DNA of 64,000 nt. Source: Flaccisagitta enflata (Eukaryota > Chaetognatha > Sagittoidea > Aphragmophora). The notes below the pieces were generated by a model that saw nothing but the letters and a program-made list of their open reading frames with translations, did no database searches and had not been told where the DNA came from. The position numbers and the translations under genes were made by a program. The stretch lies in assembly GCA_965153355.1 (NCBI GenBank), contig OZ231128.1:31744001-31808000 (forward strand), written 5' to 3'. Positions 33,997-44,294 of the stretch are shown piece after piece (positions within the stretch are counted from its first letter, which is position 1; every line of letters starts with the position of its first letter).

Positions 33997-34593
33997 AAAA
34001 ACGAAAGATTTGCAGTGACTAAAAACAAAAGCTTGGTGAAAAGTGACCAATGCTTACGACTTTTTTCCTCACGGCGACAGCCGCCATTACTGGTATAGTA
34101 CTATCTTCAACGTTTTTTTGTCAAAATTTCATTGGTCTGTGTCAAATATTTTGTCCCAAACATCAATTTGAAGTAAAACAAGCATCTGTAATAACTATTG
34201 ATCATTTAAGAAAAACTGACATTCTCAATCAAAACAAACATGTGTCAAAGTATTTAGAGTAACCTGATTCACCTGAAACAATCACTTTTATTTTTTGTAA
34301 AAGATATCTCAAAGGATAATAAGCACAAAATGCAAGAAGAAAACTAGTACTTCTGGTTTCCTAAAAAAAAGAAAAATTTCTGTTTCTGGGAGAAATTATG
34401 ATAATGCCGTTTAAACACTGTAAAGCATTGTTTCAGGGATCAGAAGTTTTCTGCAATGTATTTGTGGCGGAAGCTCAATTTATCTTTTTCCATCAAAAGT
34501 ATTTTCCCTCAATCTTGATTAGTTTGAGCTACAAATGCTGAAATAATCTCAAATCTACAAATGCTGAAATAATCTCAAATCAAGGATGTTTTT
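33997..34593. other. gene-free region
   Basis: AT-rich; contains a duplicated CTACAAATGCTGAAATAATC (34529 and 34556 area). Nothing coding-like was seen. Confidence 0.5.
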
Positions 34594-34814
34594 AGTTGCG
34601 GACACGCAACTCTATAAGAGGTTTTGTCCGTCCATCGGTCCGTTGGTCAGTTGGTCTGTTGGTCCGTGAACACGAGTCGAAAAGTGCAAAAACAAGCGTT
34701 TTAGATGCATTTTGTGCATGTGAGTGGGGCCATGGAGGACTTGGGGTGTGGATGGGGGTTGTATGCTCCTGCCCACTCGTCCGCAATGATATTGTGACCC
34801 CGCGTCACTTGTTT
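34594..34814 (-). repeat. hairpin-repeat copy (full length, minus orientation)
   Basis: Starts with the hairpin TAGTTGCGGACACGCAACTC, continues TATAAGAGG and GTCCGTCC/GGTCAGTT tetranucleotides, and ends with GACCCCGCGTCACTTGTTT. Read on the minus strand it matches the order of parts seen at 58992-59228. Confidence 0.85.
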
Positions 34815-35185
34815 AAAATTCATAAGGATATCTTCAACTGAGATAAATCTGACATTTGCTGCTCAATCCAGCGAGAAATAAAAACTAATCAAAGAAAAAC
34901 AGTTTTGATGAACAAAAGCTTAATTGAGCTATAATTGAAATTGCTTGTTATTCTTTGAATTGATGTTGTGGTCAAAAAATTTGACTCAGACTAATGAAAT
35001 TTTGATCCAAAAAAGGTCAAATATGAAACTAAAAAACAGAATAAACTCCAGACCAGTGAGAAGAAGCAGTTGAGAGCAAAAGCTTAACACTTTTTCCCAG
35101 TCGAGACTGGTAAAATCTTGAGGGAAAGTTTTTTACAACGAAATAGTCTCGATTAGATATTGCAGCAAAGGATGAGTGTTACAAT

Positions 35186-35794
35186 TAACAGGATGTGCAA
35201 AAAATTTGGCAAAATTTTGCTAAGAACAGTTTTAAACTGCTTTCAAATGATTTTTTAAATCAAAATATAGCTTTGATATGAGGGTTGCTTAGTTTTATAT
35301 ATCTATTTGCCCACAGGCAGCAAGATTTCATGAATTGAAATCAATGGAGGGGAGGAAAGGTCCATTTATGGTGGTCCTGGAAAAATAAATTCGGATTAAC
35401 AAAACAAAATTGATAGTGCTTTTCAAATTGTTTTATTTGATTTTTTACAATTGTTTTGAAGGTAATTTTGAGTCAGAATGACTGTACTGCTTCTATGATG
35501 ATTACCCCTCGATGAATTGACCACTTTCGGATACTAATCTGGATGTAATATTAAGCATAGTGATTGATTTCCTCAGCTTTGTTTTACTGGTAAAAATTCT
35601 GTGAAACGGGAAAATTTGACCAGAGCAAAATTCATTCCTTTGCCAACCAAGATCATTCTTATGAAAAACTGCACATTCTAACATCTAGTAGAACTAATTA
35701 GGAGGCTACACCCCAAACTTTGTATTACTGGGCCATCAACAAGTGTGGTTTTTGTGCTTTTATGTTTTTGCCAATTTTTTTGCACATCCTGTTA
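35186..35794. repeat. 609-bp element with ~30-bp inverted ends
   Basis: The left end TAACAGGATGTGCAAAAAAT is matched on the other strand by the right end ATTTTTTTGCACATCCTGTTA. The interior is AT-rich and non-coding. No target duplication is clear. Confidence 0.75.
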
Positions 35795-35839
35795 CTTGTT
35801 TAATTTGGTTAAATTTACCAAAAATAAAAGAGTTACAGC

Positions 35840-36024
35840 GTAGGCCCATCCATCCGTTGGTAGGTCCGTCCGTCCATATATAACATTATCAATTACTGTC
35901 TGTAAGATTACTGAATAACTGTTGTTTTTGTCTCTTTTATAGGGTTTAAAGTAAGTTTGAGTCGTATTAAAACTTGATAATCTTTGCAGTACTGCCCCTG
36001 CCCAACTGTCCGCGACTGCTGCCC
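35840..36024 (-). repeat. degenerate hairpin-repeat fragment
   Basis: CATCCATCCGTTGGTAGGTC tetranucleotides and, further right, TGCCCCTGCCCAACTGTCCG, the minus-strand form of the GGACGGGTGGGCAGGGGC block. It abuts the 3' end of the ionotropic receptor gene. Confidence 0.55.
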
Positions 36025-36040
36025 TTTGTAGGGCTTTTTT

Positions 36041-37513
36041 TTATTGCATGGGAATGATGCTCCCTGTTTGACCTGTTTGTCCATTTTGTCCACTCTGTCC
36101 ATCATGACCTATTTGTCCTGTTTGTCCTGTTTGTCCATTTTGTCCTGTTTGTCCAATTTGTCCTGTTCGTCCGTTTTGTCTACAAGCTCTGAAAATACAA
36201 AAAACCAGCGCGAAAAAGGAACCGATCAAAGCGATGTAGCACAAATTTTGTAGCTGCAAATTATCCGTAGCAAAAATGGAAGCAGGTTTTGTGGTGTCTT
36301 GTAAAAAGGTTTCGACTCTAAACCATTTTTCGTACAACTGTTCCAAAGTGCCATCGGATCTTTTTCTATGGATGAATCTGTTAAATGACACCAGCAGGTT
36401 GGAATCTGTAATCTTAAAAGCATAAACACACGACTCATGGACTGACCAGTCCTCTTTTACGATAAAATTCGCTCCACTCAGGTCTTCTAATAGTTGTTTT
36501 TCAATAGTGACAAGATCGATTTTATTGGTTAGATATATGTGGTCAGCAAGTAACAATTTTACCATGGAGCTGGAGTAACTCCAATTAACAGATTCTTTTT
36601 CAAACTGAGAGTACAGAAAATTCTCCTTACGGGAGCGCAATTTTTCAAATTTGTCTTTCAGATCACGAAATATTCTTTGCTCATTATACTTCACCATCAA
36701 TGGGAACATAAAAAACTTTTTATCGCTGTTAAGCACCTTTTTAAAAGTATCGGGACCCTTATCTAATTTGTTTACAGTCAGGGTGGATGAGAAATTAGCC
36801 GATAACGCCATGAAAAACCAAAGCCATATCAATATCCACGTAAAAAGTAAAAGTTTCCTTGGTGGTGACTCCATAAAAATAGACCCGCTCTGCCCGAATG
36901 GTATCAATAAAAAGTTCCACAGCGGTTCGCTAATTCCCCCAGATACTGTTTGATCGAAATTTTGTTCCAACTTGACGATGATCAAAAGGAAAATAGAACC
37001 AATAAGAATTAAGATCACGGAATAGGTAACAAACGTGATTATCGGGCCATCATCCATATCGACATTGTCATCTCTTTGTAAATAGAAAACAGTACCGGGA
37101 AACATGACTACGTCTTGAGACAACTGGAAGTTTTCTATGAGAAAGTCTGATATCGGATCCAAGTTGATAAACGCGATATTTTCTTTAGCTGACTCGTTGC
37201 CCACTTTGTGTCGTATTTGGTCATAATTGGTTGTTTCGACGTACTTGACTGTGACATTCAGACATGACTCTTTGACAAATTCCGCGAATAAATTGACGCT
37301 GTACCCATCTAGTTCATCCAGAGATTGTACCAGCTCGGGTGAAGCCGTTTTTAAGATAACCGTTTTCGAATAAGGGGTCCACATGAGGGTTAGACTTTCA
37401 TTCCTTGCATTTGAACATGATTGTGCCGATGAGATTCCAGGCAATAACCAACTGAATCCCAACAAGATAAATGTGCATAGCTTTTGATATTTAAAAGACG
37501 CCATTTTTCCCAT
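36041..37513 (-). CDS. ionotropic receptor (iGluR-related, IR type), single exon, 490 aa
   Basis: Predicted ligand-gated cation channel subunit of the variant ionotropic glutamate receptor family. Order of parts: signal peptide (about 1-30, ending SSAQS); S1 half of the ligand-binding domain (about 40-155, with GYSVNLFAEF at 70-79); M1 (158-181); pore loop (about 197-215); M2 (220-245), ending in ALSANFSSTLTV in place of the usual SYTANLAAFLT; S2 (about 250-420); M3 (424-443). There is no long amino-terminal domain, as expected for divergent IRs. The C-terminal tail (445-484) is a repeat of GQTG/GQNG/GQIG units encoded by a minisatellite. The frame is intact, and the start is the first ATG before the signal peptide (a second ATG is three codons on). 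I could not confirm the glutamate-contact Arg, so the ligand is unknown. A chemosensory role is family inference. The stop overlaps AATAAA. Confidence 0.87.
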   Translation of the reverse strand: MGKMASFKYQKLCTFILLGFSWLLPGISSAQSCSNARNESLTLMWTPYSKTVILKTASPELVQSLDELDGYSVNLFAEFVKESCLNVTVKYVETTNYDQIRHKVGNESAKENIAFINLDPISDFLIENFQLSQDVVMFPGTVFYLQRDDNVDMDDGPIITFVTYSVILILIGSIFLLIIVKLEQNFDQTVSGGISEPLWNFLLIPFGQSGSIFMESPPRKLLLFTWILIWLWFFMALSANFSSTLTVNKLDKGPDTFKKVLNSDKKFFMFPLMVKYNEQRIFRDLKDKFEKLRSRKENFLYSQFEKESVNWSYSSSMVKLLLADHIYLTNKIDLVTIEKQLLEDLSGANFIVKEDWSVHESCVYAFKITDSNLLVSFNRFIHRKRSDGTLEQLYEKWFRVETFLQDTTKPASIFATDNLQLQNLCYIALIGSFFALVFCIFRACRQNGRTGQIGQTGQNGQTGQTGQIGHDGQSGQNGQTGQTGSIIPMQ

Positions 37514-37764
37514 TGAAATACTATTTGGTGTTGGTTTTCAAACCATCCAAATTATATCCAATGAAAGTTTCCAAAGTTGAGAGAAGTCTTCATAAGTCTT
37601 TGTCTTTATCTTTGCTTCTGTTCTTTTATCATTTGAACTCTTGGTGTTTTAATCGTTTCCTGTGTAATTTTGCTGGCAAGGTAAACAGCATATTAACAAA
37701 ATTTCCAATAGAAAACATAAAAGCTGAAAATTAGAACATTAGAATGTGAAACATGCAAAATTAT

Positions 37765-38278
37765 ACAGTAGATGTCGTGAAGACTTGGAAATATGGGGGA
37801 ATTCACTACAAGCAGACAAATACACTTGAAAGACTAATATTTGGAAAATAGGCTAATAAAAAGATGCTTTATTGCCCATGGGTGTTGGTTGCCATGGAAA
37901 CACATTTTCATGTATATACGCTAAAGTGTTAATATTTTGAGAAATTTTTTGAGGGAACATTGTTTAAAATAAGATTTGCAAAAACTTTCCAACAATATGT
38001 TCTGTAAGAATATTGCTAGTTTAGCCGTTGCTAGGAGCGTAATTATGTGTGACAGCCCAGTGATGCTCCCTAGCAAACGCCACACGATGTTCCCTCAAAC
38101 AATTTCCCAAAATATTGATATTTTAGGGTAGATACATGGAAACGTGTTTCCATGGCAACCAGCCCCTATGGGCAATAAAGCATCTTTTTATTAGTTTACA
38201 TTCAAAATATCTCTTAGGTTTATTTGTCTTCGTGTAATGAATTCCCCCTAATTTACAAGTCTAGACGACATCTACTGT
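37765..38278. repeat. 514-bp palindrome, TGCTTTATT family, copy 2
   Basis: The ends ACAGTAGATGTCGT and (reverse) ACAGTAGATGTCGTC pair. The inner arms TGCTTTATTGCCCATGG...GGTTGCCATGGAAACAC match those of 24273-24465. The central ~130 bases are less well paired. It lies just upstream of the ionotropic receptor gene (which is on the minus strand). Confidence 0.9.
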
Positions 38279-38293
38279 ACTCAAATCAACCTT

Positions 38294-38468
38294 TTTAGTT
38301 GCGGACATGCAACTCTATAAGAGGCTTTGTGCGTCCGTCCGTCCGTCCGTTGGTCCGTTGGTCCGTCCGTCATGGTGATCGAGTTGGAAAGTGTGAAAAT
38401 GCGCATTTCCGCCCCTGCCCACCCGTCCGCAACTGGGATTGGGCGTGTATCCGGCCTTGTTCACTAAT
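38294..38468 (-). repeat. hairpin-repeat copy (minus orientation)
   Basis: Hairpin TTAGTTGCGGACATGCAACT, TATAAGAGG, a GTCC run, GTCCGTCATGGTGATCGAG, then CCGCCCCTGCCCACCCGTCC, ending at TATCCGGCCTTGTT. All parts of the family are present in order. An extra short inverted repeat (TTGACCCTCGTTGAAACA) lies at 38468-38550. Confidence 0.85.
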
Positions 38469-38555
38469 TTTTTGTTTCAACGAGGGTCAAAATAGAAATA
38501 TGCATCTAATTAAAACTGAATAATTATTGACCCTCGTTGAAACAAAAAATGTTGG

Positions 38556-38935
38556 CTTCAGAGGCTCGCCGTCGTGTGTGGTCATAATCGGTTGTTTTGA
38601 CATACTTGACGGTGACACTCAAACAAGAGTCTTTGACACACTCAGCGAACACATTGACGCTGTACCCATCATCCAGAGATTGCACTAGCTTGGGTGAAGC
38701 CACTGAAAATTGATTTTGAATAAGGGATCCATATGATATAAATACTTTCAGTTTCACTATTTCCATTCAAGCATGATTTTGTTGAGATTGCAGGCAATGA
38801 CAAACTGAATCTTTGTAAAGTACATGGACGTAATTTTTTTCGACGAAATTTTTTTCATTGAAATTCAGATGTATATCAGTTTTCCAGCCATCCAAAGTTT
38901 TTTTCATCAAAAGTTAAAAAAGTCTCAGAAAATTT
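38556..38935 (-). pseudogene. truncated copy of the ionotropic receptor gene
   Basis: A minus-strand segment aligns with the start of the receptor gene: LVQSLDDGYSVNVFAE corresponds to LVQSLDELDGYSVNLFAE, followed by SVTVKYVKTTDYD. Similarity extends upstream through the signal-peptide region (GCAATGACAAACTGAAT) and into the 5' untranslated part near 38930. It stops abruptly at about 38556, after roughly 100 codons, and the signal peptide region is frameshifted. Nucleotide identity of about 80% suggests a fairly old tandem duplicate. Confidence 0.85.
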
Positions 38936-39107
38936 ATTTTTAGTTTCATGATATTTCAAAAGTTCCAAATAAAGGTTTTCAACTGCTAAATGGAATGGTT
39001 TACAATTGGTGCAAACATTTCTCTTTCTCATTTGCAAAACCGCAATTCAGAATATCTGAGAGGGTCGATATCGCCTTGGTAACTTCGTCAGAGCGTTCCT
39101 ACCTTGC

Positions 39108-39186
39108 GCGGCCACAGTGCGGCATAGTTCGGCCACAGTGTAGCCACAGTGCGGCCACAGCGCGGCCACAGTTCGGCTACAGTGCG
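39108..39186. repeat. 12-bp minisatellite (GCGGCCACAGTG)
   Basis: About six units of GCGGCCACAGTG with small changes, GC-rich against AT-rich surroundings. Confidence 0.9.
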
Positions 39187-40090
39187 GGACATGAAATTTA
39201 GATATGATACCCCCAAAATACCTTCACTAATTCCGAAACATAGCTAGATACAGAGGGCTTCTCAAGTCGCGTTGGGGTAAGCAAGGGCAGAAAAAACCGA
39301 AGAACACAGTTTTGTTTTTCAAGAATTCTTGTAAGTTACGTTTTGTTGCACATTTCATACTGATGGAAGGATGGACAGACCGACCAACCGACCGACTGAC
39401 ATTGCCTGAACGTGACTAAATAATATTGTTAACTCTTATTTGCAAATTGTGCTGCAGGCCGTCGAAACTGGATCTGATTTACTGGAATCTCTGCAAATAG
39501 AAAGATTCGTGCGGTGAGAACGGGGCTGAGATAAATGAATTAACCTCTTTTTTTTGGCCGGTCATATTCTGCAAAACGACGTTCTTAATGCAAGAAACAA
39601 GAAAACAAAGTGCGCGCCAATGTGGCAAGGCAATAAATCGGGCAATGCTTTCATAGTACATTCCGGGCAAACCCGACTAAAACTGGAGGATTAATTTTTG
39701 TTGTTTTAGTTTCATTTCTTTAGGTTTATATTTGGTATCTAAGTTAGTTTAGGGACATTTGATTCCTTGAACATATTTCGCTGTCAGAAAAAAATAACTC
39801 TTGAAACCTAAGTCCATGAAGACATCATTTCAGAGTGTTCTAACCTAGACCATTAGATTCAGCGGACAATTCTGCATAATTTGAAAAGAAAAATCAGCCC
39901 AATCGGACCATTTTTACCGGGTTTACGGCCAGTTTAAGTTTTTTTTGACAATTGTCTCACGTTTTTTCAGAACAATTGTGCTAAAAAACTTAGAATGGGT
40001 GTGTTTCTACTCAAAGACACAAACGCGTTTCTTATGTGGGTTTTGCAAATCGCGATTTAACTTCACTCTCCCTTAAAAAATTTGAGGCAC

Positions 40091-40181
40091 AAGGCAGATT
40101 CGAACCCTCTTCAAGTTGCCATGTGAATTCAACTTTTTTAAACTTGAAGTCAACGACCTTACCAACGACGCCATTAGGGCA
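40091..40181 (-). other. tRNA-like block 2 (class II tRNA-like, pol III A and B boxes)
   Basis: On the minus strand: TGGCGTCGTTGGTAAGG fits an internal A box and GGGTTCGAATCTGCC a B box, with GTTGACTTCAAGTT between, like the anticodon arm of a Leu(CAA) tRNA, and a long variable region. Acceptor stem pairing is poor, so it is a derived sequence, not a working tRNA gene. Confidence 0.65.
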
Positions 40182-40204
40182 ATCACTCAGGTCAATGGAA
40201 TTTC

Positions 40205-40281
40205 GGTGGCGCACTTGGTTAAGGCATAAACTTGTAGCCTATTGGAACATATTGCTTTTGAGCGTAGGTTCAATCCCTGCA
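40205..40281 (+). other. tRNA-like block 1 (class II tRNA-like)
   Basis: GGTGGCGCACTTGGTTAAGG fits the D arm and A box of Ser/Leu tRNAs, and GGTTCAATCCCTGC fits the T arm and B box. The region between is diverged from copy 1 (52335-52411). It is not expected to be a functional tRNA. Confidence 0.65.
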
Positions 40282-40833
40282 AGAAGCCAATGTTTTTTTC
40301 AGGATGAGGGTGGTGAAAATCGCGAATTGTAAAACCTTCCTGAAAAACGTGTTCTGGCTTTGAGTAGAAACGCACCCAATAGAGGTAAAACCTCTAAAAA
40401 TTTTCCGCAGAATCTAATGGTTTGGGTAAGAACACTCTAAAATGATGTCTTCATGGATTGAGATTTCATGAGTTTACTTTTTTGACAGCTAGATATGTTC
40501 AAGGAATTAAGTGTCCCTAAACTAACTTAAATACTAAATTTGAAGCTAAAGAAATAAAATTAAAGTACTGTTGAGCTTCACTAGACCGTCTCCCAAGAAA
40601 CTGGGCCAAATTATGCCTTATAGTGAAGCTGCCTTATTGCCAAGATAGAAATAACAACAAAATCTCTCAAGGGACCATATGTAAAAGGCCTTATAGGCGG
40701 GCATGCCTTATTAGCGGGTACGCTCTAGCGGAGCTCCGCTGTAACAGAAATTAGCAATCATTGAGATCGATTTGATAACATCTGGCTTATAAAACCGTCT
40801 GTCTAATAAACTAACAACTTCAAAAAAGCCGAA

Positions 40834-41300
40834 TGTTGGTCGGTAGGTTGGTTGGTTTGTCAATCGGGATTGCCACCACCATTCACCCCCCACCCCCCCC
40901 AAAAAAAAACAGACAGAAAAATGTGTTTCTCTAATAAAGATAATGAAGATAACTAAATACCAATATCTACAATTACATCAAATTACCAAAGATTATCTAT
41001 AATCACCTATAATTACCTATTATTTCCTATATTTCCTATAATTACCTCAATTTATAGTCCCAGACAACTTTTCTGACTTATATGATACAAATTACTAAAA
41101 TACCTATATTTACCTATAATTACCTATAATTACCTAAAATTACCTAACATTACCTATAATAACCAAAAATTACCTTTAATCACCTTTAATAACCTTCAAT
41201 AACCTTTAAAACGACTATAAAGCCTATATTTCAAAAAAGTTACGGACCGACAGACCGACCGACCCAGCGGCTTCTAGAGTCGCGTTCACGCGACTAAAAA
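40834..41300 (+). repeat. hairpin-repeat copy with (ACCTATAATT)n core
   Basis: A GGTCGGTAGGTTGGTTGG stretch at 40840, a degenerate minisatellite of about 11-bp units (ACCTATAATT and variants) at 40960-41220, then GACCGACAGACCGACCGACC and the hairpin AGTCGCGTTCACGCGACTAA. The minisatellite occupies the core of the repeat. Confidence 0.75.
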
Positions 41301-41387
41301 ACATTCAAAGCCATTTAAAATGTCTTTAAATTATGAAAAACGCCCTCTTATCAACTTTGTCATCGACCGACCATTTGGCTAACTAAC

Positions 41388-41752
41388 AAGGCCAACACCT
41401 ATAAGTCGCGTGCGAGACTTACAGACAAAGAATGACTTAGAATGACTTTGAATGACTTTCAATGACTTAGACTGACCTAAAATGACCAAAATTGTCTTAA
41501 AATGACTAAAAAACCAAATTACCAAAAATGACTTAAAATAACTTAAAATGACTTGAAATGACTTAAAGTGACTTAGAATGACTCAAAATGACTTAGAATA
41601 ACTATAAATGACTTAAAATGACTTAAAATGACCTAAGAATTGACGTTATAGTAAAAAAAAGTAAAGTGTGACGGACGGACCGACGGACCGACGGACCGAC
41701 GGACGGACGGACAAAGCGGGTTGTAGAGTCGCGTGCACGCGACTAAAAAGTG
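41388..41752 (+). repeat. hairpin-repeat copy with (AATGACTTAA)n core, apparently full length
   Basis: Begins AAGGCCAACACCTATAAGTC followed by GCGTGCG, then a 10-bp minisatellite (AATGACTTAA and variants) to about 41640, a GGACGGACCGAC run, ACAAAGCGGGTTGTAG, and the perfect palindrome AGTCGCGTGCACGCGACT before AAAA. The AGTCGCGTGC block near the start is repeated in the end hairpin, giving subterminal inverted repeats. Confidence 0.85.
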
Positions 41753-41917
41753 GCTCAAAGGGGTCCATAGTTGCCTTAAAAACTTTCGGAAACATTTAGA
41801 ATGTCTCGAAATTGTGTAAAATGCCCTTTAAACAACTTTATGATAGACCGACCGACCGACCAACGGACCAATGGACCAAAAAGTGGCTAATACATAGAGT
41901 CGCGTAGCACGCGACTT
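41753..41917 (+). repeat. hairpin-repeat 3' end, third in the cluster
   Basis: Ends GACCGACCGACCGACCAACG...AGAGTCGCGTAGCACGCGAC. Its core (AATGTCTCGAAATTGTG, CGCCC/TGCCC) resembles 41310-41380, so the three copies at 40.8-41.9 kb form a partial tandem array. Confidence 0.7.
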
Positions 41918-42138
41918 TAAATCTTATGTTAGATGGCAGTGCTATATAAAAGCTTACATGTTAGAAAACAGACCAAAATGGATTTTAATGGGCAGCTGTT
42001 TCTGTGTTGGGCCCACAAAAATTTTGAGGAGCGGGCCCGGTTGGCCCGCTCAGAGAAATGACTGAGAAAAGGCCTGCTGATACGTCACTACTCAAACAGC
42101 AGATCCACTTTTTTCAAAGATATGATTCGTATTTCTTT

Positions 42139-42142
42139 TCCC

Positions 42143-42182
<40 letters not shown>

Positions 42183-42205
42183 TCATTGGATACTTTTTTG
42201 GTGTC

Positions 42206-42280
<75 letters not shown>

Positions 42281-42320
42281 TATTTCTTTCTTTCTTTCTC
42301 TTTTTCTTTCTTTCTTTTTT
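42139..42320. repeat. (CTTT)n microsatellite
   Basis: About 40 TTTC units in two blocks separated by 30 unique bases at 42185-42206. Confidence 0.97.
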
Positions 42321-43535
42321 TCTTTGTTGATATGTTGGATTCTTTCTTTGTTTTTGTTAGTTTGATTGTCCGTTTCTTTCTTACTTCCTATATTTCTTTC
42401 ATTTTTCTTTTTTTCTCTCTCTCTCTCTCTCTCTGTTACTTTCCACGCCGGCGTGTTTTGAGAATTTCCTGAGGGTCGTGACCTTAATCAGGCCAGCAAG
42501 TCATGCCAGCAATTCTATTATTTCTGGTATGTGCAACTGACTCGTCTGCGGTTCGCCTCAAAGTGTCAATTTAATCCCGGAAAAGGATGATTTCATCGAG
42601 TATTGAAGAAGGCCCAACGAAAACATACAATGCAATTCTCATACTATCGCTGGCTGTTTACCCGTCACAAAGTTAGCTGTTTATCGTCTGCTATGTTGGT
42701 CAAATTTTGGTAAATTTTGGATTGGTAAATGGGGCTTGGTTCATTAATCCTCTTTTGCCTCCAGTTACCACGTACAAGGCCGTTTCCCTTCTCGATGAAC
42801 CTCAATGAAAAGGCGCAGTAGTGACTAGCTGACTGCTATGTGATAACTCAACATTTTAACAAAGTGTTTTGTGATTGACTAATAGTTTTACACGTGGTCT
42901 ACATTTCTAAAGCTATCATCAGGAAATTGGAAACGAAACGCTCTCCTTACAGAAAAGAAAAAAAGAAACCAAAATAACAAAAAAAAACGTTGGTACAGTT
43001 AGAAACTTTTCTAACGGAAATGCGAGTTTTTTTTGTCAACTAATATTGCAAAATAACATTCATGCCACAGTATTTCAGCACAATTCCTAATCTACTTCTA
43101 AGTTTGCCAATTCTTCTATTTTGTAATGAATAGTTTTCTTTAACAAAAAAAATCTTTTTAAGCCAAAATTCGTTGCAGGCGTGTTTGTTAGATCATTATT
43201 TGACCATACTTTTTTCAAGGGGAGCAAAATCATACCGTTTTTAGGAAAAAATCGTGATCGTTTACAGAAGACCTTCACTCGAGCGCACATCAAGGAATTA
43301 CCTGGCTCATTTGGACAGAATATTCCATAGACGGACATGCCTCAAGTCAAGAGCGGTTGCGCTTTTGCAGTGCTGCACTGTATATTCATCCTCTTTTTAG
43401 ATGCGTCTTTGCATCTCTAGAAAAAAAGGTCATGTCCGTCTGTCTGTCACGCTCCTGCCAGGCGTTTGTAAACACCGCAAAAACATTCATCCTCACCACC
43501 ATTTTCATTCCTGTTAGAATAAGCGCCTACTTAAA
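42321..43535. other. gene-free region
   Basis: Mixed composition. No coding region, tRNA or repeat was recognised apart from a short CT run at 42414-42434. Confidence 0.5.
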
Positions 43536-43750
43536 TTCATTCATTCATTCATTCATTCATTCATTCATTCATTCATTCATTCATTCATTCATTCTTTCCT
43601 TCCTTCCTTCCTTCCTTCCTTCCTTCCTTCCTTCCTTCCTTGCTTCCTTATTCATTCATTCATTTATTCATTCATGCATTCGTGCATTCGTGCATTCATT
43701 CATTCATTCATTCATTCATTCATTCATTCATTCATTCATTCATTCATTCA
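43536..43750. repeat. (CATT)n(CCTT)n(CATT)n compound microsatellite
   Basis: CATT units to about 43592, CCTT units to about 43645, then CATT units with GCATTCGT variants to 43750. Confidence 0.97.
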
Positions 43751-43919
43751 AGACGCATCTTTGGCCTACTTGGCCTTGTTTTTCAACCCAATGGAAATGA
43801 GTCAGACGGCAATTTCACCTTTTTCACCTCATTTCGCGACGCGTGAAAGAAGATCTCCTCTTTTCACGTCTACCGATTGGAAATCTTTTTGCCCACTTGT
43901 TTTTTTTTTCATCTTCTAC

Positions 43920-44294
43920 TTTTCTTCTTCTTCTTCTTCTTCTTCTTCTTCTTCTTTTTCTTTTTCTTTTTCTTTTTCTTTTTCTTTTTCTTCTTCTTCT
44001 TCTTCTTCTTCTTCTTCTCCTTCTTTTCCTTTTTTTTCATCTTTTTTTTTTTCATCATCATCCTCTTTTTCTTCTTCTTCTTCTTCTTCTTCTTCTTCTT
44101 CTTCTTCTTCTTCTTCTTCTTCTTCTTCTTCTTCTTCTTCTTCTTCTTCTTCTTCTTCTTCTTCTTCTTCTTCTTCTTCTTCTTCTTCTTCTTCTTCTTC
44201 TTCTTCTTCTTCTTCTTCTTCTTCTTCTTCTTCTTCTTCTTCTTCTTCTTCTTCTTCTTCTTCTTCTTCTCCTTCTCCTTCTTTTTCTTCTTCA
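43920..44294. repeat. (CTT)n microsatellite, about 375 bp
   Basis: More than 100 CTT units, with TTTTTC interruptions in the first 150 bases. All pyrimidine on the + strand, so triplex formation is possible. Confidence 0.97.

Larger units (their letters stand above)
39997..40377. mobile_element. TIR-bounded twin tRNA-like element, copy 2 (381 bp)
   Basis: Ends are GGGTGTGTTTCTACTCAAAG and, on the other strand, GGGTGCGTTTCTACTCAAAG. Inverted arms run about 75 bases at roughly 80% identity and contain AATCGCGATT/AATTCGCGATT. The 3 bases AAT lie directly outside both ends (39994-39996, 40378-40380). Inside are two tRNA-like blocks pointing away from each other. Orientation is opposite to copy 1. 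Confidence 0.88.
39695..40563. repeat. palindromic element carrying the twin-tRNA-like insert
   Basis: Outer arms pair from TTTAGTTTCATTTCTTTAG (left) to the right end near 40563, through TTAGTTTAGGGACA and CATGAAGACATCATTT. The pairing is interrupted by 39997-40377, which is flanked by AAT on both sides and is a separate insertion. Confidence 0.88.

Noticed and set aside
35502-35684. Short minus frame near the receptor gene.
   Set aside because: Lies inside an inverted-end element and lacks features.
40205-40281. Calling a functional tRNA gene.
   Set aside because: A and B boxes are present, but the acceptor stem does not pair and the block lies inside a repeat copy; treated as tRNA-derived.
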